Shown in pieces: positions 1 to 6,331 of a stretch of DNA of 14,937 nucleotides. Origin of the DNA: Treponema sp. (GTDB lineage Bacteria > Spirochaetota > Spirochaetia > Treponematales > Breznakiellaceae); contig JAITSE010000094.1 of the NCBI GenBank assembly GCA_031288005.1, positions 1 to 14,937 of the forward strand, given 5' to 3'. The translations under genes and the position numbers were made by a program. Below the pieces are notes generated by a model. That model saw only the letters and a list, made by a program, of their open reading frames with translations. It searched no databases and was not told the origin of the DNA. Within the stretch, counting starts at the first letter, position 1; each line of letters starts with the position of its first letter.

Positions 1-173
1 ATGATGCTGACGGAGCCTTCAAGAGCCGGGTCCCCACCGGCGGGGCTGCTGGTCCCCTTCTTGCATCCCCCCCCCAATACCAGGAAGAGAGCCAATGCCG
101 CAAATACGGCCTTTCCGCCGGAAACGAAGTTTCCGATGTTTCCGATGTTTTCAAAAAAACTTTCTTTTTTCAT
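1..173 (-). CDS. Lipoprotein, N-terminal part (gene runs off the left edge)
   Basis: A short open frame starts with ATG at 173 on the minus strand and is still open at the window edge. A good ribosome site (AAGGAG, 7 bases upstream, at 181-186) precedes it. The translation begins MKKESFFENIGNIGN, continues with a hydrophobic stretch (AVFAALALFLVLGGG) and reaches a cysteine followed by KKG. This is the form of a lipoprotein signal peptide with a glycine-rich, spirochaete-style lipobox, so the product is probably exported and lipid-anchored. The mature part visible here (TSSPAGGDPALEG) is only a linker, so the function cannot be told. The cysteine is placed in frame by a run of nine G on the coding strand (67-75), so slippage there would abolish lipidation. 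The likely promoter lies at 464-493, beyond a duplicated leader. Confidence 0.6.
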   Translation of the reverse strand, partial: MKKESFFENIGNIGNFVSGGKAVFAALALFLVLGGGCKKGTSSPAGGDPALEGSVSI

Positions 174-249
174 ACCAAGACTCCTTAAGATTTTTGCGTC
201 TGCTTTTACAGTGGACTTGTTCGGCGGAAACTGCGTTCCGGCGGGGCTG

Positions 250-411
250 CTAGCGATCTTCCGGCACCCCCCCCCCCCCCCCATACAAGGAAGAGAGCCG
301 ATGCCGCGAATGCGGCCTTTCTGACGGAAACGCGGAAACGCGGAAACATCGGAAACGCGAAAACAAGTTTCCGATGTTTCCTAAGTTTTCGAAAAATCCT
401 TCTTTTTTCAT
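250..411 (-). pseudogene. Decayed tandem duplicate of the lipoprotein leader and signal peptide
   Basis: This is a second copy of the leader at 1-190. It has the same GGAGG ribosome site (420-425), the same start (MKKEGFFENLGNIGN, ATG at 411), the same hydrophobic segment (AAFAASALFLVWG) and the same post-lipobox residues (SSPAG). The copy cannot make the lipoprotein. Expansion of CGGAAACG units (about 324-360) shifts the frame, so the signal segment is read in a different frame from the ATG. The poly-G tract before the cysteine has grown to 16 G (267-282), which also puts the cysteine codon out of frame. From its ATG the frame stops at 250-252 after 53 codons. The duplication ends just after SSPAG and joins a GACTTGTTC-type sequence at about 213. 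Confidence 0.55.
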
Positions 412-463
412 ACCAAGACTCCTCCAGATTTTTACGCCGGCTTTTACGGTGATTATTGTAAGT

Positions 464-493
464 ATTATACAGTATACATAGAAACCAAGTCAA
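464..493 (-). promoter_or_regulatory. Sigma-70 type promoter for the lipoprotein genes
   Basis: On the minus strand TTGACT (488-493) is followed after 18 bases by a perfect TATAAT (464-469). Both lie about 55-80 bases upstream of the duplicated leader's ATG. The surrounding 430-535 is clearly more AT-rich than its neighbours. The second leader (copy at 1-190) does not carry this promoter, so transcription of the intact lipoprotein gene probably starts here and crosses the decayed copy. Confidence 0.6.
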
Positions 494-536
494 TGAAAAT
501 TTTACAAAAAAAGCGAAAAGTTTTACAAAGTGCGGT

Positions 537-726
537 GCAAACCGGCGGAGCCGGTTTGCATCGGAGTTTTGCGGATTGTTTTTGGTGTGGAGGGCTGTTT
601 TGATTCCGCAAAACTCCCCGGATTTATTCTACGGGGAACAATGCGGGGAGTTTTTTGACCCGCAAAGAAGCTCACACTGGTAAGATGTGTCAAAAAACTC
701 CGAAGCAAACCGCTAATGCGGTTTGC
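537..726. repeat. Palindromic array, unit 1 (hairpins a1-b1-c1-d1)
   Basis: Four perfect or near-perfect hairpins lie in a row. a1 at 537-559 has arms GCAAACCGG/CCGGTTTGC. b1 at 563-617 has a 13-base arm GGAGTTTTGCGGA. c1 at 647-701 has a 13-base arm GGAGTTTTTTGAC. d1 at 705-726 has arms GCAAACCGC/GCGGTTTGC. b1 and c1 are both 55 bases long. The right arm of b1 (CTCCCCG, 614-620) can instead pair with the left arm of c1 (CGGGGAG, 644-650), which is followed by six T. That would look like an intrinsic terminator on the plus strand. No plausible protein is encoded. Confidence 0.8.
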
Positions 727-727
727 A

Positions 728-769
728 CGGGAGCCTCTCTTGGTATACCGGGAGCTTCTCTTGGTACAC
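728..769. repeat. Two 21-base tandem repeats between array units
   Basis: A 21-base unit beginning CGGGAGC and containing TCTCTTGGTA occurs at 728-748 and 749-769 with two base differences. A third partial start (CGGGAGC) at 770 leads into hairpin a2. The corresponding place between units 2 and 3 (994-1004) has only the short CGGGAGCCGT joint, so this is a local expansion. Confidence 0.65.
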
Positions 770-779
770 CGGGAGCCGT

Positions 780-993
780 GCAAACCGGCGGATCCGGTTT
801 GCTTGGAGTTTTGGGAGCGCTGTCTAAATTGCGGATATTGTTGTAAGTCCCAAAACTCCCCGGATTGGACCCTAAGGACCGGCCCTGGGGAGAAGCGCGT
901 AGAACCATTGTGGGGAGTTTTTTGACCCGCAAAGAAGCTCACACTGGTAAGATGTGTCAAAAAACTTCTAAGCAAACCGCATTAGCGGTTTGC
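780..993. repeat. Palindromic array, unit 2 (hairpins a2-b2-c2-d2)
   Basis: It has the same order as unit 1. a2 is at 780-802 (GCAAACCGG arms). b2 is at 805-859 (arm GGAGTTTTGGGA, 55 bases). c2 is at 914-968 (55 bases, loop the same as c1, one G-T type mismatch in the arm). d2 is at 972-993 (arms GCAAACCGC/GCGGTTTGC, with the loop reversed relative to d1). The spacer between b2 and c2 (860-913) carries GACCCTAAGGACCGG. The stretch 771-887 is repeated almost exactly at 996-1112, a 225-base period. Confidence 0.8.
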
Positions 994-1004
994 ACGGGAG
1001 CCGT

Positions 1005-1261
1005 GCAAACCGGCGGATCCGGTTTGCTTGGAGTTTTGGGAGCGCTGTCTAAATTGCGGATATTGTTGTAAGTCCCAAAACTCCCCGGATTTGACCCTAA
1101 GGACCGGACCTGGGACTTTCAGTCCCTTAGTCCCCCCCCTAGGGAAAACCCCGTAGACCCAGTGCAAGCCTACGGCTTGATTCGTAGATTCACTGCTTGG
1201 ATTTTTTTGACCCGCACAGCGGGACAAAAAACTCCTAAGCAATCAGGCTCCGCCTGATTGC
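1005..1261. repeat. Palindromic array, unit 3 (a3-b3, degenerate c3, d3)
   Basis: a3 (1005-1027) and b3 (1030-1084) copy a2 and b2. The spacer then differs. It holds a small GGGACT/AGTCCC hairpin (1112-1126), an eight-C run (1132-1139) and an AAGCC/GGCTT hairpin (1166-1178). c3 (1199-1235) is a shortened version of the c hairpin with two mismatches. d3 (1239-1261) has arms GCAATCAGGC/GCCTGATTGC. d3 overlaps the 3' end and the stop codon of the kinase gene that starts at 1782. Read on the minus strand, d3 followed by TTAGGAGTTTTTT could act as that operon's terminator. Confidence 0.75.
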
Positions 1262-1782
1262 ACGGCTTGCACTATTAGGTTGGCTATGGCGGCGGGATCA
1301 AGACCGGCAGTTTCAATCACAAGGTCAGCGAAGGCGTAATCGTCGTTATCGATATTGTAGAGGCGCAGATAACGCTCCCTGTCCTGGGCGTCCCGATATT
1401 CCGTGAACGCGGCCGCGGCTTCAGGATCGCCCCCCTCCCGGCTCAGTATGCGCTTCACCCTGACAGCAGGCGGCGCCGCAAGGTAAACTTTAAGGTCCGC
1501 CTCCTTGAGCATCCAAATCGCCAGACGGGAACCCAGCACGCAGCCCCCGGGCTCCCTCGCCATGAGAAGCTGCCGGCGGTCCGTCTCTTTGTCCCAGTAA
1601 TCGTCTTCAGCGGCAAGACGCATCACTTCTTCAAGGCTCAAGCCCCGCTCCGCAGCCAGGTTTCTGAATGTGAAGTTGATAAAGCTTAAACCCAGGGTCT
1701 CCGCAACCATGCGGCTCACTGTTGTGTTTCCGCAGCCGCTCTTCCCGGAAATAGCAATTTTTATGTTTTTGATTAACGCCAC
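1243..1782 (-). CDS. Cytidylate kinase-like P-loop nucleoside monophosphate kinase
   Basis: A 179-residue protein of the small archaeal-style CMP kinase type, expected to phosphorylate CMP or dCMP with ATP in the cytoplasm. The P-loop is at residues 13-20 (GKSGCGNT). A strand and helix pattern follows, with a lid-like arginine region (RVKRILSREGG, about 108-118) and a C-terminal DLVIETAGL. The Walker A lysine is replaced by asparagine (N19), which is seen in some relatives but is worth noting. The start is GTG at 1782, four bases after the stop of the OmpA-type gene, with GGAG in the end of that gene as ribosome site, so the two are co-transcribed. The last codons and the TGA lie inside palindrome d3, so the C-terminal SGGA may be derived from the repeat. 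Assignment to CMP rather than another nucleotide is by family resemblance only. Confidence 0.7.
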   Translation of the reverse strand: MALIKNIKIAISGKSGCGNTTVSRMVAETLGLSFINFTFRNLAAERGLSLEEVMRLAAEDDYWDKETDRRQLLMAREPGGCVLGSRLAIWMLKEADLKVYLAAPPAVRVKRILSREGGDPEAAAAFTEYRDAQDRERYLRLYNIDNDDYAFADLVIETAGLDPAAIANLIVQAVQSGGA

Positions 1783-1786
1783 GCGC

Positions 1787-3232
1787 CTACTCCAGTATCG
1801 TGATTTCCACGCGCCGGTTCATGCGGCGGCCCTCTTCCGTGGAGTTGTCCGCGGCGGGTCTGTCCCCGCCTGCGCCTTTGTAAATAAACCGGCCTTCCTG
1901 AATGCCCCGGGCGGCAAGCTCCGCCGTGATGCTCCTTGCCCGCTCAAGTGAAAGCCGCATCTCACCCTCCGGGCGGCCCACAGCCGCAGTGTGGCCTTCC
2001 ACCAAAAATGAACGCTCAGGAAAATCCTGGAGCGCCCGGGCGATGGCGTCAAGCCGCGCCTTTTCCCCGGGCAGAAGCTCCGCGGAGTCCGGGGCAAAGC
2101 GAAGGTCCCGCAGGGTAAGGCGTATGCCTTCTGGAACCGCCGTGATGTCCAGCGAGCCGGAAGTCTCTGAGACTAAAGTCTCCGGGAGGGGGAAGTCGCG
2201 GACCTTAGGTCCGACCCCCTGGCTCCGGCTAAGAGACTTGCTTCGCAAGTCTCCCGGTCCTCCGCCACCCCCCTCAGCGGGGGGAGACCCCCCCGCAGCG
2301 CCCCCCCCCAGAGCGCCGCTCAGAGCCGCTATGGACGCTTCCCTGTCCAGCGGGGTCAGACCTTCCCCAAAGGTGAGCGTAAAACCCCGGAAGCGGAGGC
2401 TCCGCCCGCCGGCCCAGGTAAAGGTCTCATCCAGATTGTCCCGCATAAGCAGGGGAAGCCCGTCTGAGACCCTAAGGAGGATGTCAACCGTATGAGCGCC
2501 CTGAAGGGACGTAAACCCCTCGTTTCCGGCGCTTCTTGAGGAAGCCGCCTGGTAGCGGGAGGCGTACTTCGCGCGGATCCGGTGAACCGGGATGTCTCTG
2601 TAAAGCTCCGTTCCGCTGTACTCATATTCGGCAGTCAAAGGCACAACTACGGGGCGGCCTTCATTCAGCGGGTCAACGGCGCGGCTCCCGGAGGCGCTCC
2701 ACTTTGCGCCCGGCTCCACGGCTCCCGCGGGATAAGAGGGGAAACCCCGGAGGGAAGGGAAGCCCTTGTCGTCAACAATGGCGATGCCTCCGCCCCGGCT
2801 GACGCGGAAAACTACGGGAATCACCGCGTCCACGCCTCTGGCGCTTTGCCGCATATCCCTGAGAGTTTCCTCAAGCACAAAGAAGTTCCCCTGATATTCA
2901 ATCCCGCTTCCCGCGCCTGAGTCCCCCGCGCCGCTTTCCTTAGGAAACTTCGTTTCCGCGGGGAGAATCGAAGCCCGCACTTCGCGGTACACGTGGCCGA
3001 TATACGCGCCGTTTTCGTAGCGGGACCAGTCGGATCGCTCGATGATGGCGTAAGGGCCGGTATTCCCCAGGGCGAGGCGGACAGCGGCGGACGGCTTGGC
3101 GCCTTTGGCCACAGGGGAGGCCGCGTTATCGCCTGAGTTCTGCGCAAAAAGCGGCGCAAAAAGCGGCGCAAAAAGGGAGGAAGCCAGGCAGAACAGCGCC
3201 AGGGCGAAAGTCTTGTAAATATTCACCTTCAT
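1787..3232 (-). CDS. OmpA-family envelope protein with C-terminal peptidoglycan-binding domain
   Basis: A 481-residue secreted protein. Residues 1-30 form a signal peptide ending LFAPLFAPLFA, with a likely cut before QN. Residues of about 35-300 form a beta-rich domain of unknown function (for example YAIIERSDWSRYENG and NFFVLEETLRDM). A glycine/proline-rich linker follows at about 305-345. The C-terminal 120 residues are an OmpA-like domain (RFAPDSAELLPGEKARL, LSLERARSITAELAARGI, GRRMNRRVEITI), whose family binds peptidoglycan and tethers the outer envelope. The linker is encoded by palindromic DNA and a nine-G tract (see separate entries). Codon-level reading shows no frameshift. The start codon has only a weak ribosome site; a GGAGG lies about 17 bases upstream. 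First gene of the operon with the kinase-like gene. Confidence 0.75.
   Translation of the reverse strand: MKVNIYKTFALALFCLASSLFAPLFAPLFAQNSGDNAASPVAKGAKPSAAVRLALGNTGPYAIIERSDWSRYENGAYIGHVYREVRASILPAETKFPKESGAGDSGAGSGIEYQGNFFVLEETLRDMRQSARGVDAVIPVVFRVSRGGGIAIVDDKGFPSLRGFPSYPAGAVEPGAKWSASGSRAVDPLNEGRPVVVPLTAEYEYSGTELYRDIPVHRIRAKYASRYQAASSRSAGNEGFTSLQGAHTVDILLRVSDGLPLLMRDNLDETFTWAGGRSLRFRGFTLTFGEGLTPLDREASIAALSGALGGGAAGGSPPAEGGGGGPGDLRSKSLSRSQGVGPKVRDFPLPETLVSETSGSLDITAVPEGIRLTLRDLRFAPDSAELLPGEKARLDAIARALQDFPERSFLVEGHTAAVGRPEGEMRLSLERARSITAELAARGIQEGRFIYKGAGGDRPAADNSTEEGRRMNRRVEITILE
2162..2253. repeat. Three palindromes inside the OmpA-type coding sequence
   Basis: Within the linker-coding region lie AGTCTCTGAGACT (2162-2174), CGGACCTTAGGTCCG (2199-2213, flanked by pairing GGGG/CCCC) and a 21-base hairpin at 2233-2253 with arms GAGACTTGC/GCAAGTCTC. 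They encode the residues LVSET, VGPKVR and GDLRSKSL on the minus strand. All keep the frame open. The segment joins two separate domains, so an in-frame palindrome insertion would be tolerated there. Confidence 0.7.
2301..2309. repeat. Nine-base poly-C (poly-G on the coding strand) in the OmpA-type gene
   Basis: A run of nine C (2301-2309), with a second run of seven nearby (2288-2294), encodes part of the glycine-rich linker on the minus strand. Loss or gain of one base would remove the C-terminal OmpA domain, so it is a possible slippage site. Confidence 0.5.
2943..2957. repeat. Short GGAAAC/GTTTCC palindrome inside the OmpA-type gene
   Basis: GGAAACTTCGTTTCC belongs to the same short palindrome family found between genes. 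On the coding strand it gives residues AETKFP in the N-terminal domain, at about residues 93-98, without breaking the frame. Confidence 0.6.
3142..3177. repeat. 12-base tandem repeat in the OmpA-type signal peptide
   Basis: Three units of GCGCAAAAAGCG (the last ending GGG) at 3142-3153, 3154-3165 and 3166-3177 encode the repeated LFAP/LFA at the end of the signal peptide. Change in copy number would alter the signal length in steps of four residues. Confidence 0.7.
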
Positions 3233-3333
3233 AATTAGAGTGTAAAGAACCTCCGGGATCAGGGCCGGGCCGCGGCGCCTGGGTTTTATCTTCTTTGATT
3301 TTCGGAAACCAGACTGAATACCTTTATAAAATA

Positions 3334-3480
3334 GACTTGTTCGATAAATCAGTTATCGTCGAACCATCGGAAACAAGTTTCCGCCGGAAACAAGTTTCCG
3401 ATAGTTCTATGAACCGCCGGAAACTTGTTTCCGCCGGTTCGTAGAACCGCCGGTTCGTAGAACCGCAGTTTGCCAAGTCC
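3334..3480. repeat. Nested palindrome cluster with inverted GACTTG ends
   Basis: The stretch starts with GACTTG (3334-3339) and ends with the inverse CAAGTC (3474-3479). Inside are a GTTCGATAA/TTATCG..GAAC hairpin (3340-3364), two copies of CGGAAACAAGTTTCCG (3368-3383, 3385-3400), a GTTC/GAAC hairpin (3404-3414), CGGAAACTTGTTTCCG (3418-3433) and two exact 16-base units GCCGGTTCGTAGAACC (3433-3448, 3449-3464). It ends 12 bases before the start codon of the next operon, so it forms most of that operon's 5' untranslated region. The rest of 3233-3492 shows no gene. Confidence 0.75.
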
Positions 3481-3492
3481 AATGAGAGAGCT

Positions 3493-3945
3493 ATGGAAAA
3501 AGCGCCGGATGATCTTGCGGGTATGAGCGAGGCGGAGGCAAAGGAATACATCTTTCATCACATCACCGCCCTGAAACTGGCGGAAAAGGCCCGGGAGTCC
3601 TCCGCGGCGGAGCTTGACAAGTGGGAGAAGCGCGCTGAACTGGCCCGCGGCCTGGGCAAGCCGGATTTAGCGGGAGAAGCGGAGAAGGAAGCGGCCCGGA
3701 TTAAAGCCAAGATCGACGGCCTCTCGGCGGAAATAGATGGCCTTAAAGCTGTGATTTCCAGCCTTAAATCAAAGGCCGCTGTTTCCGGGACAATAGCGGC
3801 GCGGGAACGCCTTGTGGATCCGGACCTCCTGGAACAGGAACTCCTCATTCTGCTGGGGAAAACTTTTAACAGTGAAACTGACAGTGAAGCTGACCAGGGC
3901 CAGGACCCCGGCCTTGGGGAAAAACCCGAAGGAAAGGACCGGTGA
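3493..3945 (+). CDS. Small charged coiled-coil protein of unknown function
   Basis: 150 residues with no signal peptide or membrane segment. Residues of about 20-100 are rich in Ala, Glu, Lys and Leu in heptad-like spacing (ELDKWEKRAELARGLGK, IKAKIDGLSAEIDGLKAVI), which suggests a helical coiled coil. The C-terminal 25 residues are acidic and probably disordered. I do not recognise a named family. It is the first gene of an operon: its TGA overlaps the GTG of the phosphodiesterase gene (GTGA). The start codon follows GAGAG at short spacing, and the palindrome cluster 3334-3480 lies immediately upstream. Cytoplasmic location is inferred. Confidence 0.7.
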   Translation: MEKAPDDLAGMSEAEAKEYIFHHITALKLAEKARESSAAELDKWEKRAELARGLGKPDLAGEAEKEAARIKAKIDGLSAEIDGLKAVISSLKSKAAVSGTIAARERLVDPDLLEQELLILLGKTFNSETDSEADQGQDPGLGEKPEGKDR

Positions 3946-4730
3946 GCCGCCTGCCGGTTTTCCCCGGAAGAAAACGGCCCCTCCTCTTTGCCCACCGGGG
4001 CTGCTCATCCCTGGCGCCTGAAAACACAATGGCGGCCTTCCGCAAAGCCCGGGAACTTGGAGCGCCGGGACTGGAACTGGATGTCCACATTACCGCGGAC
4101 GGGGAGCTTGTTGTGGCGCATGATGACGGCTTTGCCCGCACTGCCCCGGAAGCGGATCGGGGCCGGCATATTGAGGAGTTGAGCCTCGCGGAGATACGGA
4201 GCATAGACATAGGCTCCTTTTTTGGCCCCGCTTTTGGAGGGGAACGCCCCCCCCTTCTTGCGGAGATTCTGGAGGAGTTTTGCCCGGCTCTCTACGTTGA
4301 CATAGAGCTTAAATCCCGCAGGACAAAAGGCGATCCCCTGCCCGCCGCAGTGGCAAAGCTGCTCAAGTCTCTGGGGAAAAAAATCGAAGGGGCCGCGGCC
4401 GCGTCTTCCTTTAACCCCTTGTGCCTTTTGGCCTTCAAACGGGCGGCCCCCGGCGTCCCAAGCGCGGTGATTTACAGCGCTTCGCATGAGGTCCCGCGGC
4501 TTCTGCGCCGGGGCGCGGGCCGTTTCATCGCGGGCTGCGACTACATCAAGCCCGGATACGCGCAGGCGGGGGCTTTCGCCCGTTTCAGCGCCCGCCTTGA
4601 AGGGCGGCCAATGATCCCCTGGACCGTTGACGAGCCGGCCCTGGCGGAGCGTCTCGTTTCCCTGGGCTGCGCCGGCATTATCACAAACCGGCCCCAGGAC
4701 ATGACGGCTCTGGCGGTTTTCCAGCCATGA
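3942..4730 (+). CDS. Glycerophosphodiester phosphodiesterase (GDPD/UgpQ type)
   Basis: A 262-residue enzyme of the TIM-barrel GDPD family, which hydrolyses deacylated phospholipids (glycerophosphodiesters) to glycerol-3-phosphate and an alcohol. The diagnostic motifs are present: HRG at residues 18-20 with APENT at 25-29, metal-binding ELDVH (Glu45, Asp47), the second catalytic histidine in VAHDD (His60), and the IELK strand (Glu122). It ends with the usual WTVDEP and GIITNRP segments. There is no signal peptide, so it is of the cytosolic type. The length is normal. The start is GTG at 3942, overlapping the previous stop, and its own stop overlaps the murJ start (ATGA), so the three genes are translated as a coupled operon. 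A role in lipid recycling next to cell-wall synthesis is plausible but inferred. Confidence 0.88.
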   Translation: MSRLPVFPGRKRPLLFAHRGCSSLAPENTMAAFRKARELGAPGLELDVHITADGELVVAHDDGFARTAPEADRGRHIEELSLAEIRSIDIGSFFGPAFGGERPPLLAEILEEFCPALYVDIELKSRRTKGDPLPAAVAKLLKSLGKKIEGAAAASSFNPLCLLAFKRAAPGVPSAVIYSASHEVPRLLRRGAGRFIAGCDYIKPGYAQAGAFARFSARLEGRPMIPWTVDEPALAERLVSLGCAGIITNRPQDMTALAVFQP

Positions 4731-6331
4731 GCGCCCCGGTTTCCGCCCCGGGTGACGGCTCCAGGCTTGTGCGCCAGGGCTCCGCGCTTTCCCTGCTGAC
4801 CCTGGTTTCCCGTGTCCTGGGCCTCGTCCGGGAAATCGCCAAAGCCAGCCTCCTTGGAACGAGCGCCCTCTCTGACGCCTTTTCCGTGGCCTTCATGCTG
4901 CCCAATCTGTTCCGCCGCCTCTTTGCCGAAGGCTCCATATCCGCGGCATTCATCCCTACCTTCAAAGAATATCTGCTGGACGGCGACCGCGCCGCGCTCC
5001 GGGACTTCCTCTCCTGTATGTTTACCTTTCTGAGCTTTTTCGTGTCCCTGGCCGCGGCCCTGGGCATTCTTGCCGCGCCCCTGCTGGTCCCCATTTTTGG
5101 GCTGGAGGAACAGGACGAAGCCGTGCTGCTTACCCGGATGATGTTCCCCTTCCTGGCCTTCATCTCCATTGCGGCCCTGTTCCAGGGAATTTTGAACAGC
5201 GTCCATGTCTTTGCGCCATCGGGCATCGCGCCCATAGCCCTCAACCTGGCGACAATAATCTGCGCCTATGGGCTTTCGCCTTTCACGGCAAATCCCGCAA
5301 GGGCCATGGCCTGGGGCATACTGATTGGGGGCTTTCTGGAAGCGGCGATTCAGCTTCCCTTTGTGTGGAAAAAAGGCTTCCGGCCCTTATTTACCGGTTT
5401 CCGCCGGGCCATCGGGAATCCTGGGACTCGCAAAGTCCTGCGCCTCATCGGGCCGACTATTGCGGGCATGGCGGCATACCAGCTCAACGACCTGGTTTGC
5501 ACCGCGCTTGCGGGGAACGCGGGGGAAGGGGTTGTGTCGAGCCTGCAATACTCGCTCAGGCTTCAGGAGCTCATTCTGGGAGTTTTTGCCGTTTCCATCG
5601 GGACCGTTCTGCTCCCGGACCTGGCTGATTCCGCAAAAACGGGCCAATGGGAGCGTTACAACGAGCGGCTTGTTTCGGCAATGAATATCATCGCGCTTAT
5701 CACCATACCGGTTACATTTTTTTCTTTGACCCAGGGGGAGGCGTTGATACGCCTGCTCTTTCAGACGCGGAGCTTCGGCGAAGAGTCCGTGGCCCTCACC
5801 CTCGCGGCCTTCCGCTGGCATATACCGGGCCTCTTTTTCATCGCGTTGAACCGCATACTGGCCCCGGCTTTTTACGCGCAGAGCGATTCCAGGTCCCCGG
5901 CGCTGGCGGGAGTTCTCTCTTTCGCTGTGAACATCGCCCTGGCCGCGGCCCTGGCCGGCCCTTTCCAGGGCGCGGGGATAGCCCTGGCCCTCAGCGCCGC
6001 GGGCGCGGCGAACACGGCCCTGCTCCTTGCCTTTCTTGGGAAGAATCCCCGCATCGACATTGCGGCCGCGCTGAAATCCGCGCTGGGCTACGCCCTCAAG
6101 ATAGCTCTGTTTTCCGCCGCCGCGGCGCTCCCTGTTCTGCGCCTCAAGGCCGCTCTTTTTTCCGGCAAGGAAGCGGAGGTCTCAGGACGCTTTGCCGCCT
6201 ATGGCGTCCCCTTTATTCTGGGCGCGCTTGTCTTTGCGTCCGCAGGGATTCTGCTCCTTGCCCTGAGCCGGGACAAACAGTTCCGCTCTTTTATGTCCCT
6301 TATAGCCCGCAAGAAGCATAAAAAAGCTTAA
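4727..6331 (+). CDS. murJ: Lipid II flippase MurJ (MviN)
   Basis: A 534-residue polytopic membrane protein of the MVF/MOP family that moves the peptidoglycan precursor lipid II across the inner membrane. The N-terminal signature is clear: SRVLGLVRE (arginines 29 and 35), SDAF (Asp50), PNLFRRLFAEG (Arg64) and AAFIPTF, matching the residues needed in studied MurJ proteins. Long hydrophobic helices run through the rest, consistent with about 14 membrane spans, ending in a basic tail (RKKHKKA). The length fits the family. It is the last gene of the operon, starting inside the stop of the phosphodiesterase gene (ATGA). The downstream gene converges on it. No strong terminator is visible; a run of T follows the stop at 6334-6340. 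Confidence 0.93.
   Translation: MSAPVSAPGDGSRLVRQGSALSLLTLVSRVLGLVREIAKASLLGTSALSDAFSVAFMLPNLFRRLFAEGSISAAFIPTFKEYLLDGDRAALRDFLSCMFTFLSFFVSLAAALGILAAPLLVPIFGLEEQDEAVLLTRMMFPFLAFISIAALFQGILNSVHVFAPSGIAPIALNLATIICAYGLSPFTANPARAMAWGILIGGFLEAAIQLPFVWKKGFRPLFTGFRRAIGNPGTRKVLRLIGPTIAGMAAYQLNDLVCTALAGNAGEGVVSSLQYSLRLQELILGVFAVSIGTVLLPDLADSAKTGQWERYNERLVSAMNIIALITIPVTFFSLTQGEALIRLLFQTRSFGEESVALTLAAFRWHIPGLFFIALNRILAPAFYAQSDSRSPALAGVLSFAVNIALAAALAGPFQGAGIALALSAAGAANTALLLAFLGKNPRIDIAAALKSALGYALKIALFSAAAALPVLRLKAALFSGKEAEVSGRFAAYGVPFILGALVFASAGILLLALSRDKQFRSFMSLIARKKHKKA

Noticed and set aside
523..1242. Several overlapping open frames on both strands in 523-1242
   Set aside because: They run through the palindromic array, repeat the same translated blocks from duplicated hairpins and lack ribosome sites, so they are not genes.
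537..1261. CRISPR array
   Set aside because: Repeats are long palindromes alternating in direction, spacers are not of uniform size and are themselves repeated, and no cas gene is present.
537..1261. Integron attC sites
   Set aside because: The arms do not show the GTTRRRY/RYYYAAC core pairs, there are no cassette genes between them and no integrase is seen.
1902..2495. Long plus-strand open frame opposite the OmpA-type gene
   Set aside because: It is an antisense shadow of GC-rich coding sequence; the minus frame has signal peptide, domains and operon context.
4541..5244. Minus-strand open frames under the phosphodiesterase and murJ genes
   Set aside because: Antisense shadows with low-complexity composition; the plus-strand genes are certain.
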